NCBI RefSeq assembly: GCF_001465875.1
Contig: NZ_LN901321.1
Span: 92,549 to 156,548 of the forward strand
Source: Legionella saoudiensis
GTDB lineage: Bacteria > Pseudomonadota > Gammaproteobacteria > Legionellales > Legionellaceae
Direction: 5' to 3'
Length of the DNA: 64,000 nucleotides
Every line of letters starts with the position of its first letter. Positions within the stretch are counted from its first letter, which is position 1. The translations under genes and the position numbers were made by a program. Shown here piece by piece: positions 35,792 to 43,878 of the stretch. Under the pieces are notes generated by a model. It saw nothing but the letters and a program-made list of their open reading frames with translations, searched no databases and was not told the DNA's origin.

Positions 35792-36532
35792 ATGACTAAG
35801 AGTGTTGCAATTGTTACGGGTGGTACTGGAGGAATTGGTACTGCAATTTGTCAGCGTCTTGCTGCAGATTATCAAGTAGTTGCGTGCTATTTTAAACATG
35901 GTCGGCATGAAGAAGCCAAGCAATGGCAAGAAGAACAAAAAAAATTAGGTTTTGATATCGACATTATCTATGGTGATGTAGCGCAATTTGCTGATTGTGA
36001 AAAAATAACGGCGCAAATGATTGAGCGTTATGGACGCATTGATGTATTGATTAATAATGCAGGCGTTACACAAGATTGCAGTTTAAGAAAAATGTCCCCG
36101 GAACAGTGGCAGCAAGTTCTCGATGCCAATTTAACCAGTGTTTTTAACATGACTCGTAATGTGATCCCCCATATGTTGGATAAGGGATATGGCCGTGTCA
36201 TTAGTATTTCTTCTATTAATGGACGTAAAGGCCAGTTTGGTCAATGTAATTACGCCTCGACCAAAGCGGCATTATTTGGTTTTACTAAGAGCTTAGCTTT
36301 AGAAGTAGCCAGTAAAGGGGTTACCGTAAATACCATATCGCCTGGATATATAGAGACGTCAATGCTAACTGGGCTTAAACCAGAGGTTCTTGATGCAATT
36401 ATTGCTAATATTCCTGTTGGACGTTTGGGCAAACCTCAGGAAATTGCTGACGCCGTTGCTTTTTTTGCCTCTCCTGCCAGTGGTTTTATGACTGGAGCAA
36501 ATTTGGACATTAATGGCGGTCAGTACATGTAA
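35792..36532 (+). CDS. phaB: acetoacetyl-CoA reductase (PhaB), copy 1
   Basis: Short-chain dehydrogenase reducing acetoacetyl-CoA to (R)-3-hydroxybutyryl-CoA with NADPH, the PHB precursor step; 246 residues. The cofactor motif is TGGTGGIG (9-16), NNAG is at 88-91, the catalytic Ser lies in SISSINGRKGQFGQ and the Tyr-Lys pair is Tyr154 and Lys158 in NYASTK. SINGRKGQFGQ is typical of PhaB. CAGGGAG at 35780-35786 gives a ribosome site. It precedes a second PhaB-like gene and phaR. No PHB synthase is in this window. Confidence 0.9.
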   Translation: MTKSVAIVTGGTGGIGTAICQRLAADYQVVACYFKHGRHEEAKQWQEEQKKLGFDIDIIYGDVAQFADCEKITAQMIERYGRIDVLINNAGVTQDCSLRKMSPEQWQQVLDANLTSVFNMTRNVIPHMLDKGYGRVISISSINGRKGQFGQCNYASTKAALFGFTKSLALEVASKGVTVNTISPGYIETSMLTGLKPEVLDAIIANIPVGRLGKPQEIADAVAFFASPASGFMTGANLDINGGQYM

Positions 36533-36581
36533 TTTCTCTTCGCAAAATCTTGCAGTGAAACGCCTCAATTAGAAAAGAATG

Positions 36582-36608
36582 ACTCCCAAAGTTGTTACTC
36601 TTGGGAGT
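36582..36608 (+). promoter_or_regulatory. hairpin that can hide the ribosome site of the second phaB
   Basis: ACTCCCAA (36582-36589) pairs perfectly with TTGGGAGT (36601-36608). The downstream arm contains GGGAG (36603-36607), the ribosome site for the ATG at 36616. Closing the stem would block initiation. No T-run follows, so it is unlikely to be a plain terminator. A translational switch is inference. Confidence 0.45.
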
Positions 36609-36615
36609 TAAGTCT

Positions 36616-37398
36616 ATGCTTAATTTAAGTAAACCAACAGTAGAGAGTCCTATGCACAGTCACAACGTTGTATTAATTACTGGGGGTACCGGTGATATCG
36701 GTACTGCAATCGCAAAACAATTAAATGCATCTTCTAAACATGTATTTGCCCTCGATCTTGCTTCTAAAGAGCATGGTATCGCCTGGGAAGAAGAACTGCG
36801 AGAAGCAGGTTATCGAAATATAGCGTTTCGGCATATGGATGTAAGTGATTATGATCAATGTGAAAAAACCATCCATTCCATTATGAAGGAGTTCGGTGAT
36901 ATTGATGTCTTAGTGAATAATGCCGGCATCACTCGTGATGCGGTATTTACTAAAATGACAAAACAGCAATGGGATGAAGTGCTGCGGGTCAATCTTGATG
37001 GGATGTTTAATGTAACTCGTCAGGTCGTAGAGAATATGAGAGAACATGAATCAGGAAGAATCGTTAATATTTCTTCGGTAAATGCGCAAAAAGGTCAGTT
37101 TTCTCAAGCAAACTATGCCGCCTCCAAAGCAGGTATCTATGGATTTACCAAAAGTTTGGCACAAGAGTTAATGAGTAAAAATATTACCGTAAATAGTATT
37201 TCTCCTGGCTATGTTGATACGCGTTTAATGAAGGGGATTCGCCCTGACATTTTGGAATCAATTATTGCGCAAATTCCTGCAAAACGCTTAGCACAACCTG
37301 AGGAAATTGCATGGGTAGTTGAGTTTTTAGTTAATGAGAAGAGCAAATACATTACAGGTGCCAACCTGAGCGTTAATGGTGGACTTCATATGTATTAG
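36616..37398 (+). CDS. phaB: acetoacetyl-CoA reductase-like short-chain dehydrogenase, copy 2
   Basis: Paralogue of the preceding gene, 260 residues from the ATG at 36616. The cofactor motif TGGTGDIG is near residue 20, NNAG and the YAASK catalytic pair are present, and SSVNAQKGQFSQ parallels the PhaB block. An N-terminal extension of about 15 residues (MLNLSKPTVESPMHS) is absent from copy 1; the ATG at 36652 would remove it. GGGAG at 36603-36607 fits the chosen start. The two copies are clearly diverged, so the duplication is old. It may differ in chain-length or cofactor preference. Confidence 0.85.
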   Translation: MLNLSKPTVESPMHSHNVVLITGGTGDIGTAIAKQLNASSKHVFALDLASKEHGIAWEEELREAGYRNIAFRHMDVSDYDQCEKTIHSIMKEFGDIDVLVNNAGITRDAVFTKMTKQQWDEVLRVNLDGMFNVTRQVVENMREHESGRIVNISSVNAQKGQFSQANYAASKAGIYGFTKSLAQELMSKNITVNSISPGYVDTRLMKGIRPDILESIIAQIPAKRLAQPEEIAWVVEFLVNEKSKYITGANLSVNGGLHMY

Positions 37399-37425
37399 AA
37401 ATTGTTCTTTAATTAGTATTAACAA

Positions 37426-37488
37426 GTTACCTGTTCTTCCCAATACAACTTTTTGATAAGATGGAGTATTGGGCTGAGAACAGATAAC
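37426..37488. repeat. long imperfect inverted repeat upstream of phaR
   Basis: GTTACCTGTTCTT followed by CCCAATAC (37426-37446) faces GTATTGGG followed by CTGAGAACAGATAAC (37466-37488) around a 19-nt loop. It lies between the second phaB stop and phaR, 31 bp before the phaR start. It may be a terminator without T-run, a phaR leader structure or an operator. Confidence 0.55.
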
Positions 37489-37518
37489 TCAGACTAGATC
37501 AATATTCATGAGAACGCT

Positions 37519-37917
37519 ATGACTCGATTAATAAAAAAATATAAAAATCGTCGACTTTATGATACAGAAACCAGCCAATACATAACTCTCGAAGAACTGC
37601 AACGTTATGTTGTGGATGGGGTTCAATTTAGCGTTGAAGATTCTATGACTGGAAAAGATTTAACAAATACCATTTTGCTCCAGATTATTGTCGAGATGGA
37701 AGCCGGGGCAAATCAATTCTTATCCTCAGCCATTTTGCGCCAAATCATTTCTTTAGCGAATCATCCAATGCATGCTTCATTAAAAAAAATGATGGAGCAA
37801 ATGTTTATGGTTATGGAAAAGCCATTACAAACTAACCCTTATACTCAAGCTACGGAAAACTGGAATCAGCAAATGCAAACGATGATGCAGCAGTGGCAGT
37901 CTTTATTTAAGTCTTAA
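37519..37917 (+). CDS. phaR: polyhydroxyalkanoate synthesis repressor PhaR
   Basis: DNA-binding regulator of PHB granule proteins, 132 residues. The N-terminal domain IKKYKNRRLYDTETSQYITLEEL is the PHB/PHA accumulation regulator DNA-binding domain, followed by the second domain LTNTILLQIIVEMEAG. The C-terminus is Gln/Met-rich (NWNQQMQTMMQQWQ), possibly for binding PHB or for oligomerisation. By family, PhaR represses phasin genes and is released when it binds nascent PHB. Its place directly upstream of two phasin genes with matching operator-like sites supports that role here. Confidence 0.92.
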   Translation: MTRLIKKYKNRRLYDTETSQYITLEELQRYVVDGVQFSVEDSMTGKDLTNTILLQIIVEMEAGANQFLSSAILRQIISLANHPMHASLKKMMEQMFMVMEKPLQTNPYTQATENWNQQMQTMMQQWQSLFKS

Positions 37918-38236
37918 GATATTTTTCCACCATTATTGCTGGAATCTGTCATTGCCCGCATTGCTAAGACATAGGATGCGCTAATGACTATCTTAAATCT
38001 TTTCGATAGGCAGGCCTTTCCTAAATGGGGCACGAATTAATACGCGCTATTCTTCGCGCTCCTTTCTCGAAAAACCTCGCCGGTGATGTTTTTAAGAAGC
38101 TTAGGATGGTGTTACTAGGCCGGCTTAATTCCTAATTATGTTGCACTGCAAAAAATAATTTTCTAAGGCATTGACAACAATGTTTACAATATACTATTAT
38201 TAAATTGTGCGATGCAACATAATAGTGGAGAATATC
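37918..38236. other. phaR-phasin intergenic region
   Basis: The first 200 bp hold nothing I can name. The last 100 bp contain the promoter and candidate PhaR sites of the first phasin gene: TGTTGCACTGCAAAA near 38139-38153, then TTGACA, TATTAT and TTGTGCGATGCAACA (38205-38219). Confidence 0.6.
38139..38219 (+). promoter_or_regulatory. phasin 1 promoter with candidate PhaR operators
   Basis: A sigma-70 promoter reads TTGACA (38171-38176), 18-bp spacer, TATTAT (38195-38200). The near-palindrome TTGTGCGATGCAACA (38205-38219) covers the expected transcription start. A second TGC-rich site TGTTGCACTGCAAAA (38139-38153) lies upstream of the -35. PhaR proteins bind TGC-rich palindromes such as CTGC-N3-GCAG. 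The same layout is repeated before phasin 2. Confidence 0.65.
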
Positions 38237-38527
38237 ATGAATCAACCTAATTTTGAAAAATGGAGCGATATGGCTAAAAAGTTACAAGAGCCTTTCCAAG
38301 CCATCGCTGAATTAAATGTTAAAACATTACAAGGTATTACTTATATTAAACCAGAAGAACTTGCTAATATAAAAAAGCCTGAAGAATTATTAGAAAAACA
38401 AATTAATTTGGCTGTTGAAAACGGTCATAAGGCTTTGGATTACATGCAAAAATCTTTTCAAATTGTTGAAAAGGCAATGTTAAGTCTGGTAGAGGAAGCT
38501 AAAAGAACAACATCTGATAAGCACTAA
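38237..38527 (+). CDS. phasin family protein, copy 1
   Basis: Granule-coating protein of 96 residues. It begins MNQPNFEKWSDMAKKLQEP and is almost wholly amphipathic helix, with YIKPEELANIKKPEELLEKQ and NGHKALDYMQKSFQIVEKAM, typical of small phasins that cover PHB granules. The chosen ATG at 38237 follows TGGAG (38226-38230); the open frame reaches upstream through the operator-like sequence, which is not translated if the promoter call is right. It is about 80% similar to the next gene and ends in an intrinsic terminator. Confidence 0.88.
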   Translation: MNQPNFEKWSDMAKKLQEPFQAIAELNVKTLQGITYIKPEELANIKKPEELLEKQINLAVENGHKALDYMQKSFQIVEKAMLSLVEEAKRTTSDKH

Positions 38528-38548
38528 TTATAAGTTTGTATCTTCTTG

Positions 38549-38576
38549 AAAAGCCGCTGTTAAGCGGTTTTTTTTG
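38549..38576 (+). terminator. intrinsic terminator after phasin 1
   Basis: AAAAGCCGCT pairs with AGCGGTTTT (one bulged base) with loop GTTA, followed by a run of eight or more T to 38575. It separates the two phasin genes into their own transcripts. Confidence 0.8.
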
Positions 38577-38621
38577 AGTTTAAACACTAGCTTATTATTA
38601 AGGCTCTAATAAACCACCTCA

Positions 38622-38703
38622 TGCTGCGTTGCAGCAAAATAATTAGTTAATTAGTTGACAGAAAACGAGATCATATACTATTATTAAATTGTGCAATGCA
38701 ACA
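38622..38703 (+). promoter_or_regulatory. phasin 2 promoter with candidate PhaR operators
   Basis: TTGACA (38655-38660), 18-bp spacer and TATTAT (38679-38684) duplicate the phasin 1 promoter, and TTGTGCAATGCAACA (38689-38703) again covers the start region. The upstream site TGCTGCGTTGCAGCA (38622-38636) contains a perfect CTGC-N3-GCAG palindrome, the form reported for PhaR operators in Paracoccus. Spacer sequences differ while these elements are kept, which suggests selection. Confidence 0.7.
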
Positions 38704-38719
38704 TAATGTGGAGACTATT

Positions 38720-38998
38720 ATGAACCAACCTAATTTTGAAAAATGGAGCGATATGGCTAAGAAGTTGCAAGAGCCACTTCAAGCCATCGCCGGGTTAAAT
38801 ATAAAAACAATGCAGGCAATGACTTACCTAAAGCCAGAAGAACTTGCTAAGATTAAAAAGCCTGAAGAGCTATTTGAAAAGCAAATTAATTTGGCTGTGG
38901 AAAATGGTCATAAGGCATTAGAGTACATGCAAAAGTCTTTTCAAATTTTTGAAAAAGCGATGTTAGGCTTGGTTGACGAAGCTAAGAAAGCTTCATAG
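38720..38998 (+). CDS. phasin family protein, copy 2
   Basis: A 92-residue paralogue of the preceding phasin. Its first 16 residues are the same (MNQPNFEKWSDMAKKL), with scattered substitutions after that (FQAIAELN to LQAIAGLN, YIKP to YLKP). It is helical throughout and has no signal. GTGGAG at 38708-38713 precedes the ATG at 38720. Promoter and operator copies are duplicated together with the gene. It ends in a stem-loop at 39011-39050. Possible division of labour between the two is unknown. Confidence 0.88.
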   Translation: MNQPNFEKWSDMAKKLQEPLQAIAGLNIKTMQAMTYLKPEELAKIKKPEELFEKQINLAVENGHKALEYMQKSFQIFEKAMLGLVDEAKKAS

Positions 38999-39010
38999 AT
39001 TAAAAAGACG

Positions 39011-39050
39011 TAGCCTTGATTACGATATGTGCATCAAGGCTATGCTTTTA
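39011..39050 (+). terminator. terminator after phasin 2
   Basis: TAGCCTTGAT (39011-39020) pairs perfectly with ATCAAGGCTA (39033-39042), followed by TGCTTTTA. The T-run is short but the 10-bp stem is convincing. It also lies just beyond the stop codon of the convergent dehydrogenase gene. Confidence 0.7.
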
Positions 39051-39059
39051 ATACTACAC

Positions 39060-40328
39060 TTATAACCCCCAATAACGAATATCTTTTCTTAGCTCTGAAG
39101 AATGAGCAAATACTCCTGGAATATCAATAAACACACCGTTTTCAACGAGTTTATTACTCATCTTGTACGCACCAAATTGAATAAACTCTTCATGGGCTTG
39201 GCAAAGGACAATTGCATCACATTGCTCTAACTCGTCTAAATCAATCCAATTCATATCCATTTTTTCATGAACGACTAAAGGGTCGCAGGCGAGAACATTG
39301 ATGCCCATAGTTTTAAGATTATCGTATAAGTTAATTGATAAACTATGGCGTATATCATTAACATTTGCCTTAAAGCTCATGCCTAAAATCGCAATTTTAG
39401 CATTAGATACCAGTATTTTTTGCTTAATGAGCAAGGTAGTTAATTTATTAATTATAAAATAATAAAATTGTTGATTCGTTTGATAGGCACAGCTTATTAA
39501 ATTGTGAATACAATCGGAGGTGCTGGCTTGGTAAATCAAATAATAGGGGTCTTCAGGAATGCAATGTCCTCCAACTAAACCTGGAGTATAGGGGTGGAAG
39601 TTGGATTTGGTTTTTGCAGCCTCCAATACATCATGAAATGGGATTTCCAGCTTATCCATGATCTGAGCAAATTCATTCATCAGAGATATATTAACACTGC
39701 GTTGGATATTTTCCAGGAGCTTACTAGATTCAGCCACTTCAAGGCTTGAAGCGCTATGCAGTTTTATCCCAGGAATTGATTGGTAGAATTGTTCTACTTT
39801 TTTCAACGCTTGTTCGTTTTGTCCTGAGATGACACGGACTGAAGTATTGAGTTGGGTCAAATGTTCATCCCCAGGAACGATACGTTCTGAGGCGTAGCCC
39901 ACAAAAAAATCAGTACCGCTTGTTAATCCGCTGCGTGCATTAAGAATGGGGATTAATAATTCGCGAGTTGCACCGGGGAATACCGTTGATTCTAAAATAA
40001 CGAGATCTCCCCTTTTTAAAACCTTAGCAACAAGTTTTGACGCGGTTTTTAATGGACGCAGATCGGGAATTTTGTGTGAGTTTATGGGGGTGGGTACAGA
40101 AATTAAATAACAATTTGCTTCTGTTAGTAGTTCTGGGTTGTAGGTGAAATTTATATTTTGGCTCTGAACTTCTGTAATTTCCATATTTTGGTCAACTCCA
40201 GAAGCAAGTTCCTTAATACGTTGCTCATTGATATCATAAGCAATCACTTTTATTCCTGCATTGGAGAGGGTAAGCGCACTGTGTAGACCGACATAACCAA
40301 CCCCTATTATTGCAACGATTTGCGTCAT
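39060..40328 (-). CDS. nucleotide-sugar dehydrogenase (UDP-HexNAc 6-dehydrogenase type)
   Basis: NAD-dependent enzyme that oxidises C6 of a UDP-sugar to the uronic acid, 422 residues. The Rossmann start IVAIIGVGYVGL (4-15), ILESTVFPGATRE, the ERIVPGDEH segment and the catalytic Cys256 in GGHCIPEDPYYL fit the WbpA/WecC/TviB branch, which uses UDP-N-acetylhexosamines, better than UDP-glucose dehydrogenase. The C-terminal NAD-binding domain is complete. It is the last gene of a minus-strand nucleotide-sugar group and probably supplies a uronic acid for a surface polysaccharide. The exact substrate is inferred. Confidence 0.85.
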   Translation of the reverse strand: MTQIVAIIGVGYVGLHSALTLSNAGIKVIAYDINEQRIKELASGVDQNMEITEVQSQNINFTYNPELLTEANCYLISVPTPINSHKIPDLRPLKTASKLVAKVLKRGDLVILESTVFPGATRELLIPILNARSGLTSGTDFFVGYASERIVPGDEHLTQLNTSVRVISGQNEQALKKVEQFYQSIPGIKLHSASSLEVAESSKLLENIQRSVNISLMNEFAQIMDKLEIPFHDVLEAAKTKSNFHPYTPGLVGGHCIPEDPYYLIYQASTSDCIHNLISCAYQTNQQFYYFIINKLTTLLIKQKILVSNAKIAILGMSFKANVNDIRHSLSINLYDNLKTMGINVLACDPLVVHEKMDMNWIDLDELEQCDAIVLCQAHEEFIQFGAYKMSNKLVENGVFIDIPGVFAHSSELRKDIRYWGL

Positions 40329-40534
40329 AATGTCCCTTCCGTATGGCGTTCGTCTTATAGAAAGTATAGATTATATTTTATTAATTCTGTTTAACATTTG
40401 TTCGGCTACTGGTTTTATCAGATTACCAGGCGATATTTCATTAGGCACCATCCTCGGCGGCCTTACTATATTTACAATGCTCTATATAATACCTCTCATG
40501 GCAAATGTAAGTTCTAATAAAGCATTGCTAAGTC

Positions 40535-41449
40535 TCATTTAGTTAAGAAAAAATCGATAGTCTCTTGCAATCCTTCGGAGAATTTGGAGGTTGCTTCAAA
40601 GCCAAAAGCATGCATCTTTTCAACAGAGCCTAGCGAATGCATAATGTCGTAAGAACGTTTCGGGGCGTGTGTTGGATTAATATTTTTCCCCATTAGCTTG
40701 GTTATTTCCAATGCTAATTGACTGATGCTAATTCCTTTGCCTGTACATATATTAACAACCTCGCCATCAGCACTTACTTTATTCATTGCCTTAACTAAGG
40801 CATTAACCACATCATTGACAAAAATAAAATCTCTCGTTTGCTCACCATCACCAAAAATTACCGGAGACGAATTGCTTTTCAGCGCATTAATAAATTTAGT
40901 GATTACTCCGGAATAAAGCGAGGTGGGTGATTGTCTTGGTCCATATAAATTAAAGAGGCGCAGGCCCAGAGTTGGTAATTGGTAATTTTTCCCTAAAGCA
41001 TAAGCATTTAATTCAACGGCCAATTTATCGCAACCATAAGAGGAAAGGGGCTTCACTAATTGGTTCTCTTTAAGGGGCAGTTGAGGCGTCTCACCGTACA
41101 CAGCACAGGAAGACGTATAAACGACTGGAATATTACCCGCTTCAATGGCTAATTTAAAAACCACTAAACTTCCTTTCATGTTGGTGGCATGAAAGTGAAA
41201 CCAATCTTCCATAGTCATAATTACTGAAGGAATGCCAATTAAATGAAAGCAACCCTCAATATTTTGGAAATAAGGGCGAACTTGTTCTTCATTAAGTATG
41301 TTAGTTTTAATTGTTCTTGCTTGTGGGTGTTCATAACTTCCCGTAGAGAAGTCATCGATGACTGTAACTTCATGTCCCGTTTTAATTAAATCATCAACCA
41401 AATGCGACCCAAGAAAGCCTGCACCACCGGTCACTAAATAGCGTCCCAT
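40535..41449 (-). CDS. NAD-dependent nucleotide-sugar epimerase/dehydratase
   Basis: Extended short-chain dehydrogenase of 304 residues. The NAD motif is TGGAGFLG (7-14), the Tyr-x3-Lys pair is Tyr138-Lys142 in SSYGCDKLAVE, and LRLFNLYGPRQ and GDGEQTRDFIFVNDVV are substrate-domain hallmarks of UDP-hexose 4-epimerases. A role as a UDP-GlcNAc or UDP-GlcNAcA 4-epimerase beside the dehydrogenase gene 206 bp away is plausible (compare WbpP and TviC) but not proven. No targeting signal is seen. Confidence 0.85.
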   Translation of the reverse strand: MGRYLVTGGAGFLGSHLVDDLIKTGHEVTVIDDFSTGSYEHPQARTIKTNILNEEQVRPYFQNIEGCFHLIGIPSVIMTMEDWFHFHATNMKGSLVVFKLAIEAGNIPVVYTSSCAVYGETPQLPLKENQLVKPLSSYGCDKLAVELNAYALGKNYQLPTLGLRLFNLYGPRQSPTSLYSGVITKFINALKSNSSPVIFGDGEQTRDFIFVNDVVNALVKAMNKVSADGEVVNICTGKGISISQLALEITKLMGKNINPTHAPKRSYDIMHSLGSVEKMHAFGFEATSKFSEGLQETIDFFLTK

Positions 41450-41574
41450 TTTGTTATCCTTATATCGGGGTTATATAAGGGGGAGTATAGCCTAATCAAC
41501 CATCATAAATATTTTAAAACTCGAGACTCTAAAGTTCCGATTTAAAAAAAAGAGTGCTGGTCTATGGTAAAAGC

Positions 41575-41633
41575 ACGCTAGCAGATAGAAATAAAATTGT
41601 TATTACTAACGATTCTCCCCATGCTGCTAGCGT
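41575..41633. repeat. 10-bp inverted repeat beyond the lipoprotein gene
   Basis: ACGCTAGCAG (41575-41584) and CTGCTAGCGT (41624-41633) are a perfect inverted repeat separated by 39 bp, just after the stop of the lipoprotein gene on the minus strand. It may end that transcript; the long loop makes it a weak candidate. Confidence 0.35.
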
Positions 41634-41637
41634 ATTC

Positions 41638-42201
41638 TCATTTGTCATTCCATTTTCCACGCAGGCAATTTGTTTGGTATAAGCCTTTGAGTAATGAGTT
41701 TATTAACTCTTGTGCTGCGGTAGTCACGGCAATACGACTTCCTCGGCTTGAACTGCCTACTGCAGTCCATACGACGCGTTCTGTTTTCAGATCAATTAGT
41801 TGCAAGGCAATCCCGACAACCGGTTCCCCATCAAGGCCGATTTTGTAAGTCCATTCGTTAACGCTTCCGGTCATGGCATAACGAGCATGAACGCGGCGAG
41901 CCCATTTGAGTAGAGCTGCTCTTGTTTGGACCTGATTCATCCCAGGAAACAAAACTCTTCCTGACATGCTATTTTGATAAATCGCAAGGTGGCAAATGCC
42001 TTTGGATTCTAAAACCGAAGCGGTTATGGACATGGCTCGCTCATCGGCAAGCGGAGTTTCGGTATTATTTACAAAGGGAATAACGGCTATTTTTTCACTC
42101 AGATTAATAGGAACGCATGAGCTGTAATTGACGATACTTTTGGTGCATGAAAAAAGAAAAGGCAAAGCCAAAGTTAGTACAAAAATCCATTTTTTTGTCA
42201 C
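41638..42201 (-). CDS. putative outer-membrane lipoprotein (PelC/LpoB/CsgG-like)
   Basis: A 187-residue exported protein. The signal peptide WIFVLTLALPFLFSC gives a lipobox with the cysteine at residue 19. The following EKIAVIPFVNNTETPLADERAM and RYAMTGSVNEW, then IALQLIDLKTERVVWTAVG, resemble the alpha/beta domain shared by PelC, LpoB and CsgG, which assist polysaccharide export, penicillin-binding proteins or curli export. I cannot choose among them. It stands between two sugar-nucleotide gene groups, so a role in polysaccharide export is possible. AGGAG (complement of 42209-42213) precedes the ATG. Confidence 0.65.
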   Translation of the reverse strand: MTKKWIFVLTLALPFLFSCTKSIVNYSSCVPINLSEKIAVIPFVNNTETPLADERAMSITASVLESKGICHLAIYQNSMSGRVLFPGMNQVQTRAALLKWARRVHARYAMTGSVNEWTYKIGLDGEPVVGIALQLIDLKTERVVWTAVGSSSRGSRIAVTTAAQELINSLLKGLYQTNCLRGKWNDK

Positions 42202-42297
42202 AATAAAAACTCCTGTTTGTTTAACTAAAAAATATCACATACCGAGCGCCAATCATATAATTTATTGCATTAGTTGTGGCAGCCGCTGAACCGTGCT

Positions 42298-43878
42298 CTA
42301 TTTTTTCTCTGCGTTAGAATCCAAGCAGATCGCCTCAATGCTGGTTAGATTGGTGGTGCATTTGCCTCCATCTTTTAGATCATAGTGCCAACGATGTCTT
42401 GGACAGACTAAGCAACCATTTTCAATCCATCCTTGCGACAGATCCGCTCCCTGATGTTTGCAATATCTTAAAATGGAATACTGCTTTCCTTCATAATGAA
42501 CAATGATGCGTTCTCGACGCTCTAGATAAGATTTCATTAGTTCACAAAGCCTGCCAATACTGTTGGCATCTAACGTAATAAAGCCATGGATTAAGGTATT
42601 ATACAAATCGGGTTTACGAGACAATTTTACCCTAAAGGTCAAAGCAAAATCGGGCCAATTAATTTCCTTTTGCAATACTTTATGTACTTGCCAAGCGGGT
42701 GCTTCGATCAAGTAATAATGGTGAGGGTCGGTGATGGTTTTGACCTTGGTTAAGCTTTTTTCTTTAAAATTAATCTGGTACATCCAATCATAATCTTGGA
42801 TTTTCCAATAAAGAGGAACGGTTACCGCTTCATGAACTAATTTTAAGCCTTTAATTTTTTCCTCTAAATCTTTTTGTAAGGCCAAAAAAACCTGCTGTGG
42901 GTTTATGTGATTATTTTCAAGCTCACGCTGATAAAAATAATTAGTGTAATCAGCTGCATAAGTCTGCACCGTTTCATAAAAGTCAGCATCGTTGAGGCGC
43001 TTGGGTGCAAGATGAACCCATTGAGATGTCACCACATCCAGAGCATCGCCTGGCATAACCTCAGGCCATTGGGTATTTGAATTTTTACAACGCTTATTTA
43101 AAAACGTAATAAGTTCAGGAGCCCTGGGAAAAATATTAATTGGCTCAAAGTTTTTATGGATAAGCATTGGGTCAAGAAAGCAGGGAGGCCCGGCAGAGGG
43201 AAAATAAAAAGTAGGTTTTACGATTTCGATCGCGCGTGCCGTGAGTTCAAATTTGACGGTTTTTTTGCTTAGGGATATTTTTTCGTAAGTAAGTAAATCA
43301 TAGTCATAGCAGGTTGGATGCCAAATGGCCCCAGAAAACTGGGCAGCAAAGACATCAATGGGGCCATACTCTTTAGTTATGTTTTCTAAGCGCTCGTTAA
43401 TTTTGCAGTCGTTAATATTAAGAAAGCTCTTGGAGTTTGCTTTGATAAGGACCGCAGAATCGCATTCAAGTTCTGAGTCAATAACGAACATAGTGAAACT
43501 GGTGCCATCTTGAAATATCAGGTTTTCCTGGTCTTTTAATTCAATAATTTGTTTACATTGATAATTTTTTTGCAGTAAAGTTTCTTTGACAATTGGGTGT
43601 TGAAAATCGGCCAAAATAAAGGAGAAGTCTCTATTTTCAAGCGCGTTTAAAAAGGGAAGGTCAAAATGGTCTTTGTGTTCATGGCTGATGTAGAGGTATT
43701 TTTCTTTTTCGCTGTTATTAAATAAATTAATAACATATTGAGCCATGTGATGGTTTCTTGGATATTGAAACCAAGAGGAATCAAAAGCCCCAAATGCGGA
43801 TAACCAAGGATCTAGAACGATAATCGTTGAGGTGGTTTCTACGCAAAATCCTGCATGTCCTAAATAAGTTATTATCAT
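42298..43878 (-). CDS. metallo-beta-lactamase fold plus C-terminal Rieske protein, CMAH-like
   Basis: A 526-residue fusion. The N-terminal metallo-hydrolase domain begins IITYLGHAGFCVET and VLDPWL, and its metal motif is HEHKDH (66-71). At the C-terminus a Rieske domain has C473-K-H475 and C492-x2-H495 (CKHQGADL, CPRHRWHYDL), able to bind a [2Fe-2S] cluster. The Rieske sequence and the UlaG-like start resemble animal CMP-N-acetylneuraminate hydroxylase, where the Rieske domain comes first, so the order is reversed here. It overlaps the upstream epimerase by 4 bp. A monooxygenase acting on a nucleotide sugar such as CMP-legionaminic acid is an inference. Confidence 0.75.
   Translation of the reverse strand: MIITYLGHAGFCVETTSTIIVLDPWLSAFGAFDSSWFQYPRNHHMAQYVINLFNNSEKEKYLYISHEHKDHFDLPFLNALENRDFSFILADFQHPIVKETLLQKNYQCKQIIELKDQENLIFQDGTSFTMFVIDSELECDSAVLIKANSKSFLNINDCKINERLENITKEYGPIDVFAAQFSGAIWHPTCYDYDLLTYEKISLSKKTVKFELTARAIEIVKPTFYFPSAGPPCFLDPMLIHKNFEPINIFPRAPELITFLNKRCKNSNTQWPEVMPGDALDVVTSQWVHLAPKRLNDADFYETVQTYAADYTNYFYQRELENNHINPQQVFLALQKDLEEKIKGLKLVHEAVTVPLYWKIQDYDWMYQINFKEKSLTKVKTITDPHHYYLIEAPAWQVHKVLQKEINWPDFALTFRVKLSRKPDLYNTLIHGFITLDANSIGRLCELMKSYLERRERIIVHYEGKQYSILRYCKHQGADLSQGWIENGCLVCPRHRWHYDLKDGGKCTTNLTSIEAICLDSNAEKK

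Noticed and set aside
40330..40542. Plus-strand frame of 70 codons in the gap between the dehydrogenase and the epimerase
   Set aside because: No ribosome site, start at the very edge of the divergent gene, and hydrophobic low-information sequence; probably chance.
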